Part shown: piece after piece, positions 26,143 to 36,247 of the stretch
Layout: each line of letters starts with the position of its first letter
Position numbering within the stretch: position 1 is the first letter of the stretch
Assembly: GCF_009208735.1 (NCBI RefSeq)
Contig: NZ_WFLJ01000001.1
Coordinates: 186,001 to 250,000 of the forward strand
Reading direction: 5' to 3'
Source of the DNA: Janthinobacterium rivuli
Lineage (GTDB): Bacteria; Pseudomonadota; Gammaproteobacteria; Burkholderiales; Burkholderiaceae_D
DNA: 64,000 nucleotides
Notes under the pieces: model-generated
Told to the model about the DNA's origin: nothing
What the model saw: only the letters and a program-made list of their open reading frames with translations
The model's database searches: none
Program-made: the position numbers and the translations under genes

Positions 26143-26601
26143 ATGGCAAATCCACTGTGCTTAATGATGCCGGTACTGCCCGGCACCAATCCGACCGCCA
26201 TCGCCGCAACGTTGCTGGAATACCAGGCGAAGATCAATGCCGCCCTCACCGATATCGGTACCGTGCACTTTGCCCGCTTCACCCTGCTTGACCGCTCCCA
26301 GCCCAATCTGCTGCCCAACCTTGGCTCGATGGGTGCTTCCGATACCCTGATCATCGGCGTGATCACCGAGTATGACGGCAGCTTCAACAGCTACATCGAG
26401 GATTTCGTGGCACAGTTGGGCGAAGTATTCGACGCGCTGCTGCAGTTTGTCGTGGGCGGCAAGGCACTGATGCCCGTTGCCAACCATGTGGCCGCGTTTG
26501 AAGCCTTCATCACCGCCAACGACGCCGCGCAGCACTTGCCCAATACCGGCCTGTATAGCGCCTATCCGCAGACCGTCCAGCAAATCCTCGCCTCAGTCTG
26601 A
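26143..26601 (+). CDS. Small protein encoded with a DyP peroxidase, unknown function
   Basis: A GAGGAGCCTCCC site precedes the ATG. The 152-residue protein is predicted to be cytoplasmic, with two copies of a beta-alpha-beta-like pattern: MANPLCLMMPVLPGTNPTAIAATLL ... HFARFTLL and DTLIIGVITEYDGSFNSYIEDFV ... LQFVV. This is the order expected of a ferredoxin-like domain, the same fold as DyP peroxidase halves. The DyP gene begins 84 bases downstream on the same strand, suggesting a partner or accessory subunit. The fold prediction and role are inference. Confidence 0.72.
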   Translation: MANPLCLMMPVLPGTNPTAIAATLLEYQAKINAALTDIGTVHFARFTLLDRSQPNLLPNLGSMGASDTLIIGVITEYDGSFNSYIEDFVAQLGEVFDALLQFVVGGKALMPVANHVAAFEAFITANDAAQHLPNTGLYSAYPQTVQQILASV

Positions 26602-26684
26602 GCCTGAACCGCACGCCACGCCGGGGCCGCGCAAGCGGCCCCGCCACCCTGTCAGCCACACCCCCCAGCCCCCGGAGAGACAGC

Positions 26685-28112
26685 ATGGCCGATTCCCCCA
26701 TCGATTACGACGACGTGCAAGGCACGATCCTGCGCGGCTACCGCGTCAACCTGGCGCGTCATTTCATCTTCAGCATCGCGGACGCGGCGCAGGCACGGCG
26801 CACCATCGCGGCCCTGCTCGACGGCAGCGACGGACTGCCGTCGATTACCACGGCGCGCCATATCCATCCCAAGCCGCCCTGCTTCCTGAATCTCAGTTTT
26901 ACCGCGCCCGGCCTGTCCGCACTGGGGGTGAACGCAGCCGACCTGGCCACCTTCGACCAGGCCTTCCAGCGGGGCGCCGCCGACCCGCTCAGCGTCGCGG
27001 CCGTCGGCGACGTGGGCGACAGCGCCCCCGCACACTGGCTCGGCAACCTGGGACAGGCCACCGAGGATCGCCAGGTGCATGCGCTGCTGAGCCTATGGGT
27101 CAGCGAATCGGAGGAAGTTCTGGAGGCGACGTCGGCCAAGCTACGCCGCGCCTTTTCCGCCGGCTGGCGTGAACTGTATGCGCACGACGGCGTGGCCTTG
27201 CCAGGCAACCGCGTGCATTTCGGCTACCGCGACAACATCGCCCAGCCGGACGTCGATGGCGCCCCGCCGCGCAAGCACGAGTACGAACCTGACCCGCTCA
27301 ACAGCGTCAAGACGGGGGAATTCCTGCTCGGCTACGAGAATGAAAACGGCGGCATTTACCAGGTGCAGCCGCCGCAACTGTCCACCAATGGCAGCTATGC
27401 CGCCTTCCGCATCCTGGAGCAGGACGTGGCCCTGTTCGACACCATCCTGAGCCAGGGCGCGGCCAGTTCCGGCCTGTCCACCGAGATGGTGGCCGCCAAG
27501 ATGTGCGGGCGCTGGCGCAACGGCAACCCGCTCGTGCTCAGCCCGGACGAAGCCGGCCCCGTGCTGCCGGACGCCAGCCTGAACCGCTTTCACTATGTCG
27601 ATGCCCAGCCGGAACAGGACGACACCTTGGGCCTGAAATGTCCGATCGGCGCGCATATCCGCCGCAACAATCCGCGCGACGAAGGCGTCGTGGGCACTTC
27701 CGCCCGCCACCACCGCATCGTGCGGCGCGCCATGCCCTACGGCAGCGAATACGATCCCGCCGCGCCGGCGACGGAACGGCGCGGTCTGGTCGGCTATTTC
27801 ATCAATGCCAACCTGCGCAATCAGTTCGAATTCCTGATGCAGCAATGGAACGATGACGATACCTTCGTCAAATCGGCCGTCGGCCCGGCCGGTCCCGAAG
27901 CGGGCAATGCCACGCTCAACATCAGCGGCCAGGACGTGTTCCTGGGCATCAATGACCCGGCCGTCAGTTCCTTCACCCTGCCCGGCGTTGGCGCCAAGGG
28001 CAGCGGCAATACGAAACTGCAGCATTTCTCGCGCAGCGTCATCACGCGTGGCGGCGTGTATTGCTTCTTCCCCAGCATCACGGGATTGCGCTATCTGGCG
28101 AACCTCGGCTAG
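26685..28112 (+). CDS. DyP-type heme peroxidase
   Basis: The 475-residue protein has the DyP family signature: a GYRDNIAQPDVDG segment near 181-193 holding the catalytic aspartate, and PIGAHIRRNNPRD near 320-332 with the proximal histidine and distal arginine region. A C-terminal motif GVYCFFPSITGLRYL fits the family end. There is no signal peptide. The length matches the longer cytoplasmic class found in Proteobacteria and fungi. It oxidises dyes, phenolics or other bulky substrates with H2O2. A GGAGAG site precedes the ATG. Confidence 0.9.
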   Translation: MADSPIDYDDVQGTILRGYRVNLARHFIFSIADAAQARRTIAALLDGSDGLPSITTARHIHPKPPCFLNLSFTAPGLSALGVNAADLATFDQAFQRGAADPLSVAAVGDVGDSAPAHWLGNLGQATEDRQVHALLSLWVSESEEVLEATSAKLRRAFSAGWRELYAHDGVALPGNRVHFGYRDNIAQPDVDGAPPRKHEYEPDPLNSVKTGEFLLGYENENGGIYQVQPPQLSTNGSYAAFRILEQDVALFDTILSQGAASSGLSTEMVAAKMCGRWRNGNPLVLSPDEAGPVLPDASLNRFHYVDAQPEQDDTLGLKCPIGAHIRRNNPRDEGVVGTSARHHRIVRRAMPYGSEYDPAAPATERRGLVGYFINANLRNQFEFLMQQWNDDDTFVKSAVGPAGPEAGNATLNISGQDVFLGINDPAVSSFTLPGVGAKGSGNTKLQHFSRSVITRGGVYCFFPSITGLRYLANLG

Positions 28113-28239
28113 GCAGGCGAGCCACGGATGCAGGCGGGAACGGCGGCGCACGAACGGCCCGGACCGCTTGCATTGAACCTGTCATGGCACTATCCTTGCC
28201 ACACGCCCGTGTTGCCAACCTTGCACTGGAGATCCCACC

Positions 28240-28899
28240 GTGTCGCTGATCCTCTACGGCCATCCCTTTTCCTCGTACACGCAAAAGGTGCTCATCGCCC
28301 TGTACGAAAACGCCCTGCCGTTCGACTTCCGCACCCTGGCGCCGGACATGCCGCAGCACCTGCAGCAGTGGCTGGAGCGCTGGCCGCTGCGCAAGTTTCC
28401 GCTGCTGGTGGACGGGGAGCGCAACGTCGCCGAGACCAGCATCATCATCGAATACCTGCAACTGGCCCATCCCGGCCCGCTGCGCCTGCTGCCGGACGAC
28501 CCGATGCAAGCGCTGGAAGTGCGTTTTCTCGACCGCTATTTCGACCTGCACGTCATGTCGCCCGTGCAGCATGCCGTCGGCGCCGCCCTGAGCGGCGACC
28601 CGGCGAAAACACGGGAAGGCCGCGCGTTTGCCGGCGAAAAGCTGGACCTCGCCTACGCCTGGCTGGAAGCCCATCTGGCAGGCAAGACGTGGGCCGCCGG
28701 CGAACACTTCAGCCTGGCCGACTGCGCCGCCGCTCCCTCGCTGTTCTACGCGGATTGGACGCAGCCGATTCCCGCAACGCTGCCCCTGCTGCGCGCGTAT
28801 CGCGCGCGCCTGCTGGCCCGCCCATCGTTCGCCCGCGCGGTGGAAGAGGCACGTCCGTACCGCCACCTCTTTCCCCTGGGCGCGCCGCAGCGCGATTGA
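28240..28899 (+). CDS. Glutathione S-transferase
   Basis: A GTG at 28240 gives 219 residues. The thioredoxin-like N-terminal domain holds YGHPFSSYTQKVLIALYEN, with the catalytic Ser/Tyr region, and KFPLLVDGERNVAETSIIIEYL, the glutathione gamma-glutamyl contact ES/TS motif. The all-helical C-terminal domain contains WAAGEHFSLADCAAAPSLFYAD, the N-capping box. The protein probably conjugates glutathione to electrophiles, and it may be co-expressed with the upstream peroxidase in an oxidative-stress group, although 127 bases separate them. Confidence 0.9.
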   Translation: MSLILYGHPFSSYTQKVLIALYENALPFDFRTLAPDMPQHLQQWLERWPLRKFPLLVDGERNVAETSIIIEYLQLAHPGPLRLLPDDPMQALEVRFLDRYFDLHVMSPVQHAVGAALSGDPAKTREGRAFAGEKLDLAYAWLEAHLAGKTWAAGEHFSLADCAAAPSLFYADWTQPIPATLPLLRAYRARLLARPSFARAVEEARPYRHLFPLGAPQRD

Positions 28900-28905
28900 C
28901 GCCGT

Positions 28906-29211
28906 TCAGCCAAACACGGGCCGGAAAAAGCTGCGCTCGTAGCTGACGATGCAGCGCGTCTCCTCGGCGTAGCGGAAGGCGGCCTGGCAGTCGGCGTCCA
29001 GCATCGAATCGATGCGGTACTGCTCGTACAGGGCCAGGCTGGGAAACGAGAACATGGCCAGCGCGACGTTGCTGGCGCCTTCGGACGGTAAAAAATAACC
29101 GTGGTGCTGGCCGCCGAAACGTTCGACCAGCGGTATCCACAGCTTGCCGTAGGCTTCGAATTCCTGCAGTTTGTACGGGTCGATGATGTAACGCAAATAA
29201 CAGGTGATCAT
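28906..29211 (-). CDS. NIPSNAP family protein
   Basis: The ATG at 29211 overlaps the stop of the WD40 gene (ATGA) and follows AAGGAA. The 101-residue product is a ferredoxin-like Dabb-type dimer domain: MITCYLRYIIDPYKLQEFEAYGKLW, RFGGQHHGYFLP, NVALAMFSFPSLALYEQYR and a C-terminal EETRCIVSYERSFFRPV. Function is unknown. Translational coupling with the WD40 and GNAT genes suggests a shared role. The stop lies seven bases from the stop of the convergent GST gene. Confidence 0.86.
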   Translation of the reverse strand: MITCYLRYIIDPYKLQEFEAYGKLWIPLVERFGGQHHGYFLPSEGASNVALAMFSFPSLALYEQYRIDSMLDADCQAAFRYAEETRCIVSYERSFFRPVFG

Positions 29212-30134
29212 GCGGTTTCCTTGTGAAGGTTCAACTCCATCAGCATGCCAGCTTCCCACGAGCCGATGGCGGCCAATGGCGAAGCAGGCAAAAAGTCCAG
29301 CGCGCAGGGATACTTGACGTCTTCCTGCGCCAGCACACCGAGGCCAGGCCAGGCGTAAAACAGCAGCTTGCCCTTGCCGATGCGCCCCAGCGCACTGCCG
29401 TCAGGCAGCCAGCGCAAGGCATCGCCCGTGCCGCCGCCCTCCTCCACCGGCACCGTGGCCAGCACGCGGCCATCGTCGATCGCATGCACGGACAGGTATT
29501 CGTCGCCGCCAGCGTGGTGCAGCACGGCCAGGCGCTCGCCGTCCGGCGATGTCGCGCAGGACTTCCAGCCTGGCAGCGACAGCACCACGCGGCCGCCCCC
29601 CGCCTTCAGCGGCCAGTCCCACACGCTGCAATAGTCGGGCGGCTGCACCTGCCCCTCGTCCACCGACTTGACGCCATGCTGGACCAGCAAGCGCCGCCCG
29701 CCATCGATGGCGCAGATATCGCGCAGCATTTCGCCCGCATGCGCCTGCGTGAAGAGCACCTCGCCCGTTTGCGCGTCGCGCAGCCGCAGGCTGCCATCCC
29801 AGCCGCCGTCGGCCAGATACCGGCCGCACGGCGACCACACGGGACCACAGCCTTCGCCCTCCTTCTTGTTCTGGAAGTTCAGCAGCAGCTGGCCCGCCTC
29901 GGCATCCACCACGGCCATCTGGCCCGTCGTGCTCTTGATGGCCAGGCGGCTGCCGTCGGGCGAAAAGGCCATGTCCGACATGTGCGCGATGAACTTGCCG
30001 CGCCACAGCTTCTGACGCACCGCCACGTCCCACAGGACCAGGTCGCGTCCCAGCACGGCCAGGCGCGTGCCATCCGGCGAAAAGCACACGCCGTAGCTGC
30101 AGCCCAGTTTCAGGGGCTTGGGCCTTGCCGTCAT
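29208..30134 (-). CDS. WD40 repeat protein
   Basis: The 308-residue protein contains about six or seven blades with the FSPDG(T/S)RLA pattern near residues 18-25, 57-64 and later (VWSPCGRYLADGGWDGSLRLRD; TSPDGERLAVLHH), giving a probable beta-propeller. No signal peptide is visible, so it is likely a cytoplasmic scaffold. The ATG at 30134 overlaps the stop of the acetyltransferase gene as ATGA, and its own stop overlaps the NIPSNAP start. No enzymatic domain is fused. Confidence 0.83.
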   Translation of the reverse strand: MTARPKPLKLGCSYGVCFSPDGTRLAVLGRDLVLWDVAVRQKLWRGKFIAHMSDMAFSPDGSRLAIKSTTGQMAVVDAEAGQLLLNFQNKKEGEGCGPVWSPCGRYLADGGWDGSLRLRDAQTGEVLFTQAHAGEMLRDICAIDGGRRLLVQHGVKSVDEGQVQPPDYCSVWDWPLKAGGGRVVLSLPGWKSCATSPDGERLAVLHHAGGDEYLSVHAIDDGRVLATVPVEEGGGTGDALRWLPDGSALGRIGKGKLLFYAWPGLGVLAQEDVKYPCALDFLPASPLAAIGSWEAGMLMELNLHKETA

Positions 30135-30640
30135 GGGCGCGCCAGCCGGTACACGACGCTATCGAGGTCGTAATGGCGCTCCATGCCCACGTACTGCATG
30201 CCCAGGCGCGTCATGACCTTGATCGAGGCGGCGTTGTCCGGATGGGCCACGGCCACCACTTCGGGCGCGCCGACCACATTGAACGCATGCGCGACGATGG
30301 CTTGCGCCGCTTCGCTGGCGTACCCCTGGCCCCAGCTGGTGCGCGCCAGGCGCCAGCCGATTTCAAGGGGATTGGCACGGTCGCCGGAGAGATGCTGCAG
30401 GCACGCCATGCCCACCAGCGCGCCATCATCGAGGCGTATCATCGCCCACCACGAATAACCCCACTCGGCCCAGCGGCCCATGGTGCGCGCGATGGCCGCG
30501 CGCGTCACCTCTTCCGTCTCTGGCTGGCCCGCGTTCAGATAGGTCATCACCTCGGGGTCGGTGTTGAGCGTGCGCATGCGCTCGTAGTGCTGCTCGGTGA
30601 TCGGTTCCAGGCGCAGGCGCGCCGTCGTCAGTATGGTCAT
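30131..30640 (-). CDS. GNAT-family (RimJ/RimL-type) N-acetyltransferase
   Basis: The start at ATG 30640 has AAGGAA six bases upstream. The 169-residue protein follows the RimJ/RimL pattern: TARLRLEPITEQHYERM at the N-terminus, EIGWRLARTSWGQGYASEAAQAIVAHAF, the acetyl-CoA pyrophosphate loop (WGQGYASEA), and VAHPDNAASIKVMTRLGMQYVG near the C-terminus. The substrate may be a protein N-terminus or a small amine. First gene of a three-gene coupled operon with WD40 and NIPSNAP genes. Confidence 0.87.
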   Translation of the reverse strand: MTILTTARLRLEPITEQHYERMRTLNTDPEVMTYLNAGQPETEEVTRAAIARTMGRWAEWGYSWWAMIRLDDGALVGMACLQHLSGDRANPLEIGWRLARTSWGQGYASEAAQAIVAHAFNVVGAPEVVAVAHPDNAASIKVMTRLGMQYVGMERHYDLDSVVYRLARP

Positions 30641-30657
30641 CGCATTTCCTTGGTCGA

Positions 30658-30688
30658 AAAAAAAGACGATACACGATCGTCTTTTTTT
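30658..30688 (-). terminator. Terminator after the phosphoribosyltransferase gene
   Basis: A 13-bp stem (30658-30670 with 30676-30688) around a five-base loop ACACG, with A7/T7 runs at its base, gives a strong intrinsic terminator usable from either side. Confidence 0.82.
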
Positions 30689-30707
30689 AGCAAGAGTGCA
30701 CGCAAAA

Positions 30708-31253
30708 TTACTTGCCTGCTTCGCCCTTCTTGATCCACGCCGCCAGCTGGTGCGGGCGCAGGCCGTCGTAGTCTTCGAACGGCTGGTGGATCCACGGATT
30801 GTGCGGCAGTTCGTCGAGGAAGTAGTCGGGACGCACAACGGAGCAGCCTTTCAGCCAGATCACGGCCGATTTGACTTCGGTCACGTCAGGGAAGTTTTCC
30901 TTCAGGTGACGCGTGACCTTGTCCAGCGTGACGCCGGAATCGGCCAGGTCGTCGACCAGCAGGATGCGCCCGGCCAGCGGACCCTTGGTCATGGTCATGT
31001 ACTTGGCGATATCGAGGTCGCCGCGCACCGTGCCCGCGTCTTCGCGGTAGGAGCTGGTCGACAGGATGGCCAGCGGCAAATCGAAAATGCGCGAGAATAC
31101 GTCGCCGGGACGCACGCCGCCGCGCGCCAGGCACAATACCTGGTCGAATTTCCAGCCCGATTCGTAGACCTTGAGCGCCAGGCGCTCGATCAGGCGGTGG
31201 TATTCTTCCCAGTTGACCCAGAGATGTTGATCGTTCGATTGTGGGGTAGTCAT
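30708..31253 (-). CDS. Purine (hypoxanthine/xanthine-guanine type) phosphoribosyltransferase
   Basis: The 181-residue protein has the type-I phosphoribosyltransferase core: CLARGGVRPGDVFSR near residues 41-55, and the PRPP loop ILLVDDLADSGVT near 97-109. It salvages a purine base with PRPP. It lies 66 bases downstream of purA on the same strand, which fits a purine role, though a terminator lies between them. Which base it uses is not decided by motifs alone. Confidence 0.85.
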   Translation of the reverse strand: MTTPQSNDQHLWVNWEEYHRLIERLALKVYESGWKFDQVLCLARGGVRPGDVFSRIFDLPLAILSTSSYREDAGTVRGDLDIAKYMTMTKGPLAGRILLVDDLADSGVTLDKVTRHLKENFPDVTEVKSAVIWLKGCSVVRPDYFLDELPHNPWIHQPFEDYDGLRPHQLAAWIKKGEAGK

Positions 31254-31287
31254 GATAGTGGAATCTTATTATTAGCGTGATTAAAAA

Positions 31288-31307
31288 AATCCGCCTTGCG
31301 GCGGATT
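31288..31307 (-). terminator. Terminator after purA
   Basis: An 8-bp stem AATCCGCC/GGCGGATT around a TTGC loop is followed on the minus strand by seven Ts. Confidence 0.78.
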
Positions 31308-31319
31308 GTGTCCAGCAGC

Positions 31320-32636
<1,317 letters not shown>

Positions 32637-33797
32637 TCAACCTAAGTTTTTAAGAATCCAGCTACTACCATTATCGGCAAGTACCAGCACGCGATCGCAC
32701 TCGAACTCGTCTTGTTCATTACTGTGACCCGGCATGCTCTGGATCACGACCTCGCCCGCCTTGCGCAACTCGGCGATTTTTTCCTTCAATTCTGGCGCGC
32801 TGCCCCACGGCGCGCGGATCGAATGCTTCCGTTCCGCGGTCGGCAACAGGCGCGCCAGTTCGCGCAAATCGAGCGAGAAGCCGGTCGCGGGACGTGCCCG
32901 GCCGAACGCTTCGCCGACGTGGTCATAACGGCCGCCGCGCGCAACCGCGTTCGGCAAGCCTGGTACATACAGCGCAAACATCGCGCCACTTTCATATTGG
33001 TAGCCGCGCAGATCGGCCAGGTCGATCGCCACTTCGGCGCGGCCCAGGGCGGAGCCCGCCAGCGCGGCCAGTTCGGCCAGCGCCTTCAGGACGCCCGGCA
33101 GCGGCGGCAGCACTTCGCGCGCACGCGCCAGCACGTCGATGTCGCCATACAGGTTCGGCAAGGCCAGCAGCGCGTCGCGCGTCACGGCGTCATAGCCGGC
33201 GGTCAGCGCGCGCAGGCCCGGCGCATCTTTCGCGCGCAGCAAGGTGTACAGCGCAGCTTCGTCGCGCACGGCGTTTGCGTCTTGCGCAATGATAGCGCGC
33301 AACAGGCCGACGTGCGACAAGTCCAGGCGGACCGCGTCGAACCCGGCCAGTGCCAGCGAGGCGAGCGCCAGTTCCTGGATCTCGGCGTCCGCTTCCAGGC
33401 CGGCGTGGCCATAGATTTCGGCGCCGATCTGCAGCGGCTCGCGGGTGGCGTGCAGACCCGACGGACGGGTATGCAGCACGCTGCCGGCATAGCACAGGCG
33501 GGTGACGGTGGCACGGTTGAGCAGGTGCGCGTCGATGCGCGCCACTTGCGTCGTCATGTCGGCGCGCAGGCCGAGCATGCGGCCCGACAGCTGGTCGACC
33601 AGTTTGAACGTGCGCAGGTCGGTATCCTTGCCAGCGCCAGTCATCAGCGATTCCAGATACTCGAGCAGCGGCGGCATCACCAGTTCATATCCGTACAGAC
33701 GGAAATTATCCAGCATGAGGCGGCGCAGCTCTTCGATCTTGCGCGCTTCCGACGGCAGAACATCGGCAATATTTTCGGGCAAAAGCCAATTCGGCAT
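32637..33797 (-). CDS. hisZ: ATP phosphoribosyltransferase regulatory subunit HisZ
   Basis: HisZ is a histidyl-tRNA-synthetase paralogue that lacks aminoacylation activity and forms an octamer with the short form of HisG to allow histidine feedback. The 386-residue protein begins [26 protein letters not shown], with class-II motifs such as [17 protein letters not shown] and an ending [11 protein letters not shown] near residue 300. It is a paralogue of hisS at 41355. Adjacent hisZ-purA is a common betaproteobacterial order. The longer upstream frame is rejected for lack of a ribosome-binding site. Confidence 0.92.
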   Translation of the reverse strand: MPNWLLPENIADVLPSEARKIEELRRLMLDNFRLYGYELVMPPLLEYLESLMTGAGKDTDLRTFKLVDQLSGRMLGLRADMTTQVARIDAHLLNRATVTRLCYAGSVLHTRPSGLHATREPLQIGAEIYGHAGLEADAEIQELALASLALAGFDAVRLDLSHVGLLRAIIAQDANAVRDEAALYTLLRAKDAPGLRALTAGYDAVTRDALLALPNLYGDIDVLARAREVLPPLPGVLKALAELAALAGSALGRAEVAIDLADLRGYQYESGAMFALYVPGLPNAVARGGRYDHVGEAFGRARPATGFSLDLRELARLLPTAERKHSIRAPWGSAPELKEKIAELRKAGEVVIQSMPGHSNEQDEFECDRVLVLADNGSSWILKNLG

Positions 33798-33994
33798 GAG
33801 GGAGCGAGATACGGAAGAAAGTTGAAAAAATGCATCATGCGAGGCAGCGGCGGGCGCGCCAGGCAAGAGGCCGAACCTGATATTTTACGCGAAAACCCGG
33901 GCCTTTAGGGATAAGTTGTCCGAATCGCTGCCGCACAGCCCTAAAAACACCGCATTTTACGCCTTCCCGCAACAGCATGCCGGACACAAAAAAA

Positions 33995-34020
33995 CGGGGC
34001 CGGCATTGACGCCGGCCCCG
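33995..34020 (-). terminator. Terminator after hflC
   Basis: A perfect 10-bp GC stem (33995-34004 with 34011-34020) with a six-base loop is followed on the minus strand by eight Ts. It ends the hfq-hflXKC transcript before hisZ. Confidence 0.85.
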
Positions 34021-34065
34021 CCGCTGCCGCCCCCGTCCTTGCGGCGGGGCGGTCTGTATGCTGCC

Positions 34066-34953
34066 TTACTTCTTGGATGGAGCGGCCGTGCCGTTACCCT
34101 TGAAGTACTTGAAGAATTCCGAACTCGGATCGACCACCATCACGTCGCCCTTGTCCTTGAACGTGGCGCGGTAGGCTTCCAGGCTACGGTAAAACTTGTA
34201 GAACTCCGGATTCTTGCCAAACGCTTCCGCATAGACCTGCGACGCCTTGGCATCGCCCTCGCCGCGGACCTTCTCGGCTTCGCGATACGCTTCGGCCAGG
34301 ATCACCGTGCGCTGCTTGTCGGCGTCGGCGCGGATTTTCTCGGAATCGGCCGAACCGGTCGAACGCAGCTCATTGGCCACGCGCACGCGCTCGGACTTCA
34401 TGCGGTCGTACACGGAGTTGTTGATCTGCTCGACGTAGTCGACGCGTTTCAGGCGCACGTCGACGATGCCCACGCCGATGGACTTGGCTTCGGCCGACAC
34501 CTTCGCCAGGATCGCTTCCATCACCTTGCCGCGCTGGCCCGAGATCACTTCGCGCACGGTGCGCTTGGTGATTTCATCGTTCAGCGCCGCCTTGACGATT
34601 TGCGACATGCGGTTGCGGGCACGGCTTTCATCGCCGCCGAAACTGCGGAAATACAGTTTCGGATCGGAGATGCGCCATTTGACGAAAGCGTCGACGAGGA
34701 TGTTCTTCTTCTCGGCCGTGATGAAGCGTTCCGGCTCCGGCGTGTCGATGGTCAGCACACGCTTGTCCAGGTACATCACGTTCTGGAACGGCGGCGGCAG
34801 CTTGAAGTACAAGCCTGGCTCGCTAATGACTTCCTTGACCTCGCCGAGGGCGAAGACGATGGCGTACTTACGCTGATCGACGACGAACACGGTCGAGGAC
34901 AGCAGCATGATCGCGATAAAGCCCGCGATCAGGGCGGCGACGATACGATTCAT
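34066..34953 (-). CDS. hflC: Membrane protease modulator HflC
   Basis: HflC and HflK form a large periplasm-facing cage of SPFH proteins that surrounds FtsH and restrains its proteolysis. The 295-residue protein has an N-terminal signal anchor (IVAALIAGFIAIMLLSSTVF), an SPFH core (VDQRKYAIVFALGEVKEV ... EPGLYFKLPPPFQNVMYLDKR) and a helical tail (AEAYREAEKVRGEGDAKAS). Its ATG overlaps the hflK stop by one base (TAATG), showing tight coupling. Confidence 0.96.
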   Translation of the reverse strand: MNRIVAALIAGFIAIMLLSSTVFVVDQRKYAIVFALGEVKEVISEPGLYFKLPPPFQNVMYLDKRVLTIDTPEPERFITAEKKNILVDAFVKWRISDPKLYFRSFGGDESRARNRMSQIVKAALNDEITKRTVREVISGQRGKVMEAILAKVSAEAKSIGVGIVDVRLKRVDYVEQINNSVYDRMKSERVRVANELRSTGSADSEKIRADADKQRTVILAEAYREAEKVRGEGDAKASQVYAEAFGKNPEFYKFYRSLEAYRATFKDKGDVMVVDPSSEFFKYFKGNGTAAPSKK

Positions 34954-36245
34954 TAGCGGCTCTCCCGTTCACGCGAAGAACGGCTGTCGCGGCGCGTATT
35001 GACTTCTACTGTCGGCATGGCTTCCTGTGGCAAAACGGTGTTGGCTGCGGGTGTCGCGGCAGCACGGGCGGCGGCAGCGGCGGCATCGGTGGCAGCCGTC
35101 TGGGCGATCAGCTTGTCGAGCGGCAGGTACAGCAGATTGCTGCCCGTCTTGGCGTCGACCATGACCTTGCTGGCACTGCTGAACACTTGCTGCATCGTTT
35201 CCAGATACATGCGGTCGCGCGTGACGGCCGGCGCCTTCTGGTACTCGACCAGCACCTGCTTGAAGCGCGACGCATTACCTTCGGCATTCTCGGTCACCAT
35301 GGAACGATAAGCCTCGGCTTCCTGGATCAGGCGGAATGCGGCACCACGGGCCTTAGGAATGACGTCATTGGCGTAAGCCTGGCCTTCATTCTTCTGGCGC
35401 TCGCGATCCTGGCCAGCCTTGACGGCATCGTCGAAGGCGGCTTGCACCTGCTCCGGCGGCTGCACGGCCTGCATCGTCACGTTGTTGATGAAGACGCCGA
35501 CCTTGTAGCGGTCGAGAATCTGCTGCATCAGCTGCTGCGTTTCGAAGGCGACCTTCTCGCGTCCTTCATACAGCACGAAATCCATCTTGCTGCGGCCGAC
35601 CACCTCGCGGATCGCCGTCTCGGCGACCTGGCGCAAGGTGTCTTCCTGGTCGCGCACGTTGAACAGCCACTCGCCCGGGTCTTTCAGGGTGTATTGCACC
35701 GCGAACTGGATATCGATGATGTTTTCATCGTCCGTCAGCATCAGCGACTCGCTGGCCTGCTTGTTGCGCAAGGAAGTGCGGTAACCCACTTCCACCGTGC
35801 GCACCTGCGACACGTTGACGGTTTCGTCGGTCTGGAACGGGTACGGCCAGCGCCAGTTGAAACCGGCCGGCGCGGTGCGCGTAAACTTGCCGAACGTCAG
35901 CACGACGCCGCTCTGCCCCTCTTGCACGATGAAGGCGCCGCTGGCGAGCCAGATGAAGACGGCGATCACGCCGACCACGCCGGCCGTGATGCCGGCGCCC
36001 TTCATGTCGGGACGCGGGCCACCGCCACCACCGTTGTTATTGCCGCCGTTGTCGGGACGGTTCTTCTGTCCGAAAAAAGCGTTCAGGCGCTGATTGAAAT
36101 CGCGCCACAACTGATCGAGGTCCGGCGGACCTTCGCCGGGCTTTTTGCCTTCTTGGGCTTTCTTGCCGTCGTCCTTGCGATTGCCCCAGCGGGGATCGTT
36201 CAGGGACAACTTCAAGCCTGTTTTTTTGAGTAGGGAGACAAGCAT
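34953..36245 (-). CDS. hflK: Membrane protease modulator HflK
   Basis: The 430-residue partner of HflC starts two bases after the hflX stop. A cytoplasmic N-terminal segment (MLVSLLKKTGLKLSLNDPRW) with a Gly/Asn-rich stretch precedes the membrane anchor (GITAGVVGVIAVFIWLASGAFIV) near residues 84-107, followed by the SPFH domain (QEGQSGVVLTFGKFTRTAPAGFNW) and a long charged helix. It retains the family's C-terminal disordered tail rich in Ala. Confidence 0.96.
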   Translation of the reverse strand: MLVSLLKKTGLKLSLNDPRWGNRKDDGKKAQEGKKPGEGPPDLDQLWRDFNQRLNAFFGQKNRPDNGGNNNGGGGGPRPDMKGAGITAGVVGVIAVFIWLASGAFIVQEGQSGVVLTFGKFTRTAPAGFNWRWPYPFQTDETVNVSQVRTVEVGYRTSLRNKQASESLMLTDDENIIDIQFAVQYTLKDPGEWLFNVRDQEDTLRQVAETAIREVVGRSKMDFVLYEGREKVAFETQQLMQQILDRYKVGVFINNVTMQAVQPPEQVQAAFDDAVKAGQDRERQKNEGQAYANDVIPKARGAAFRLIQEAEAYRSMVTENAEGNASRFKQVLVEYQKAPAVTRDRMYLETMQQVFSSASKVMVDAKTGSNLLYLPLDKLIAQTAATDAAAAAARAAATPAANTVLPQEAMPTVEVNTRRDSRSSRERESR

Positions 36246-36247
36246 AA

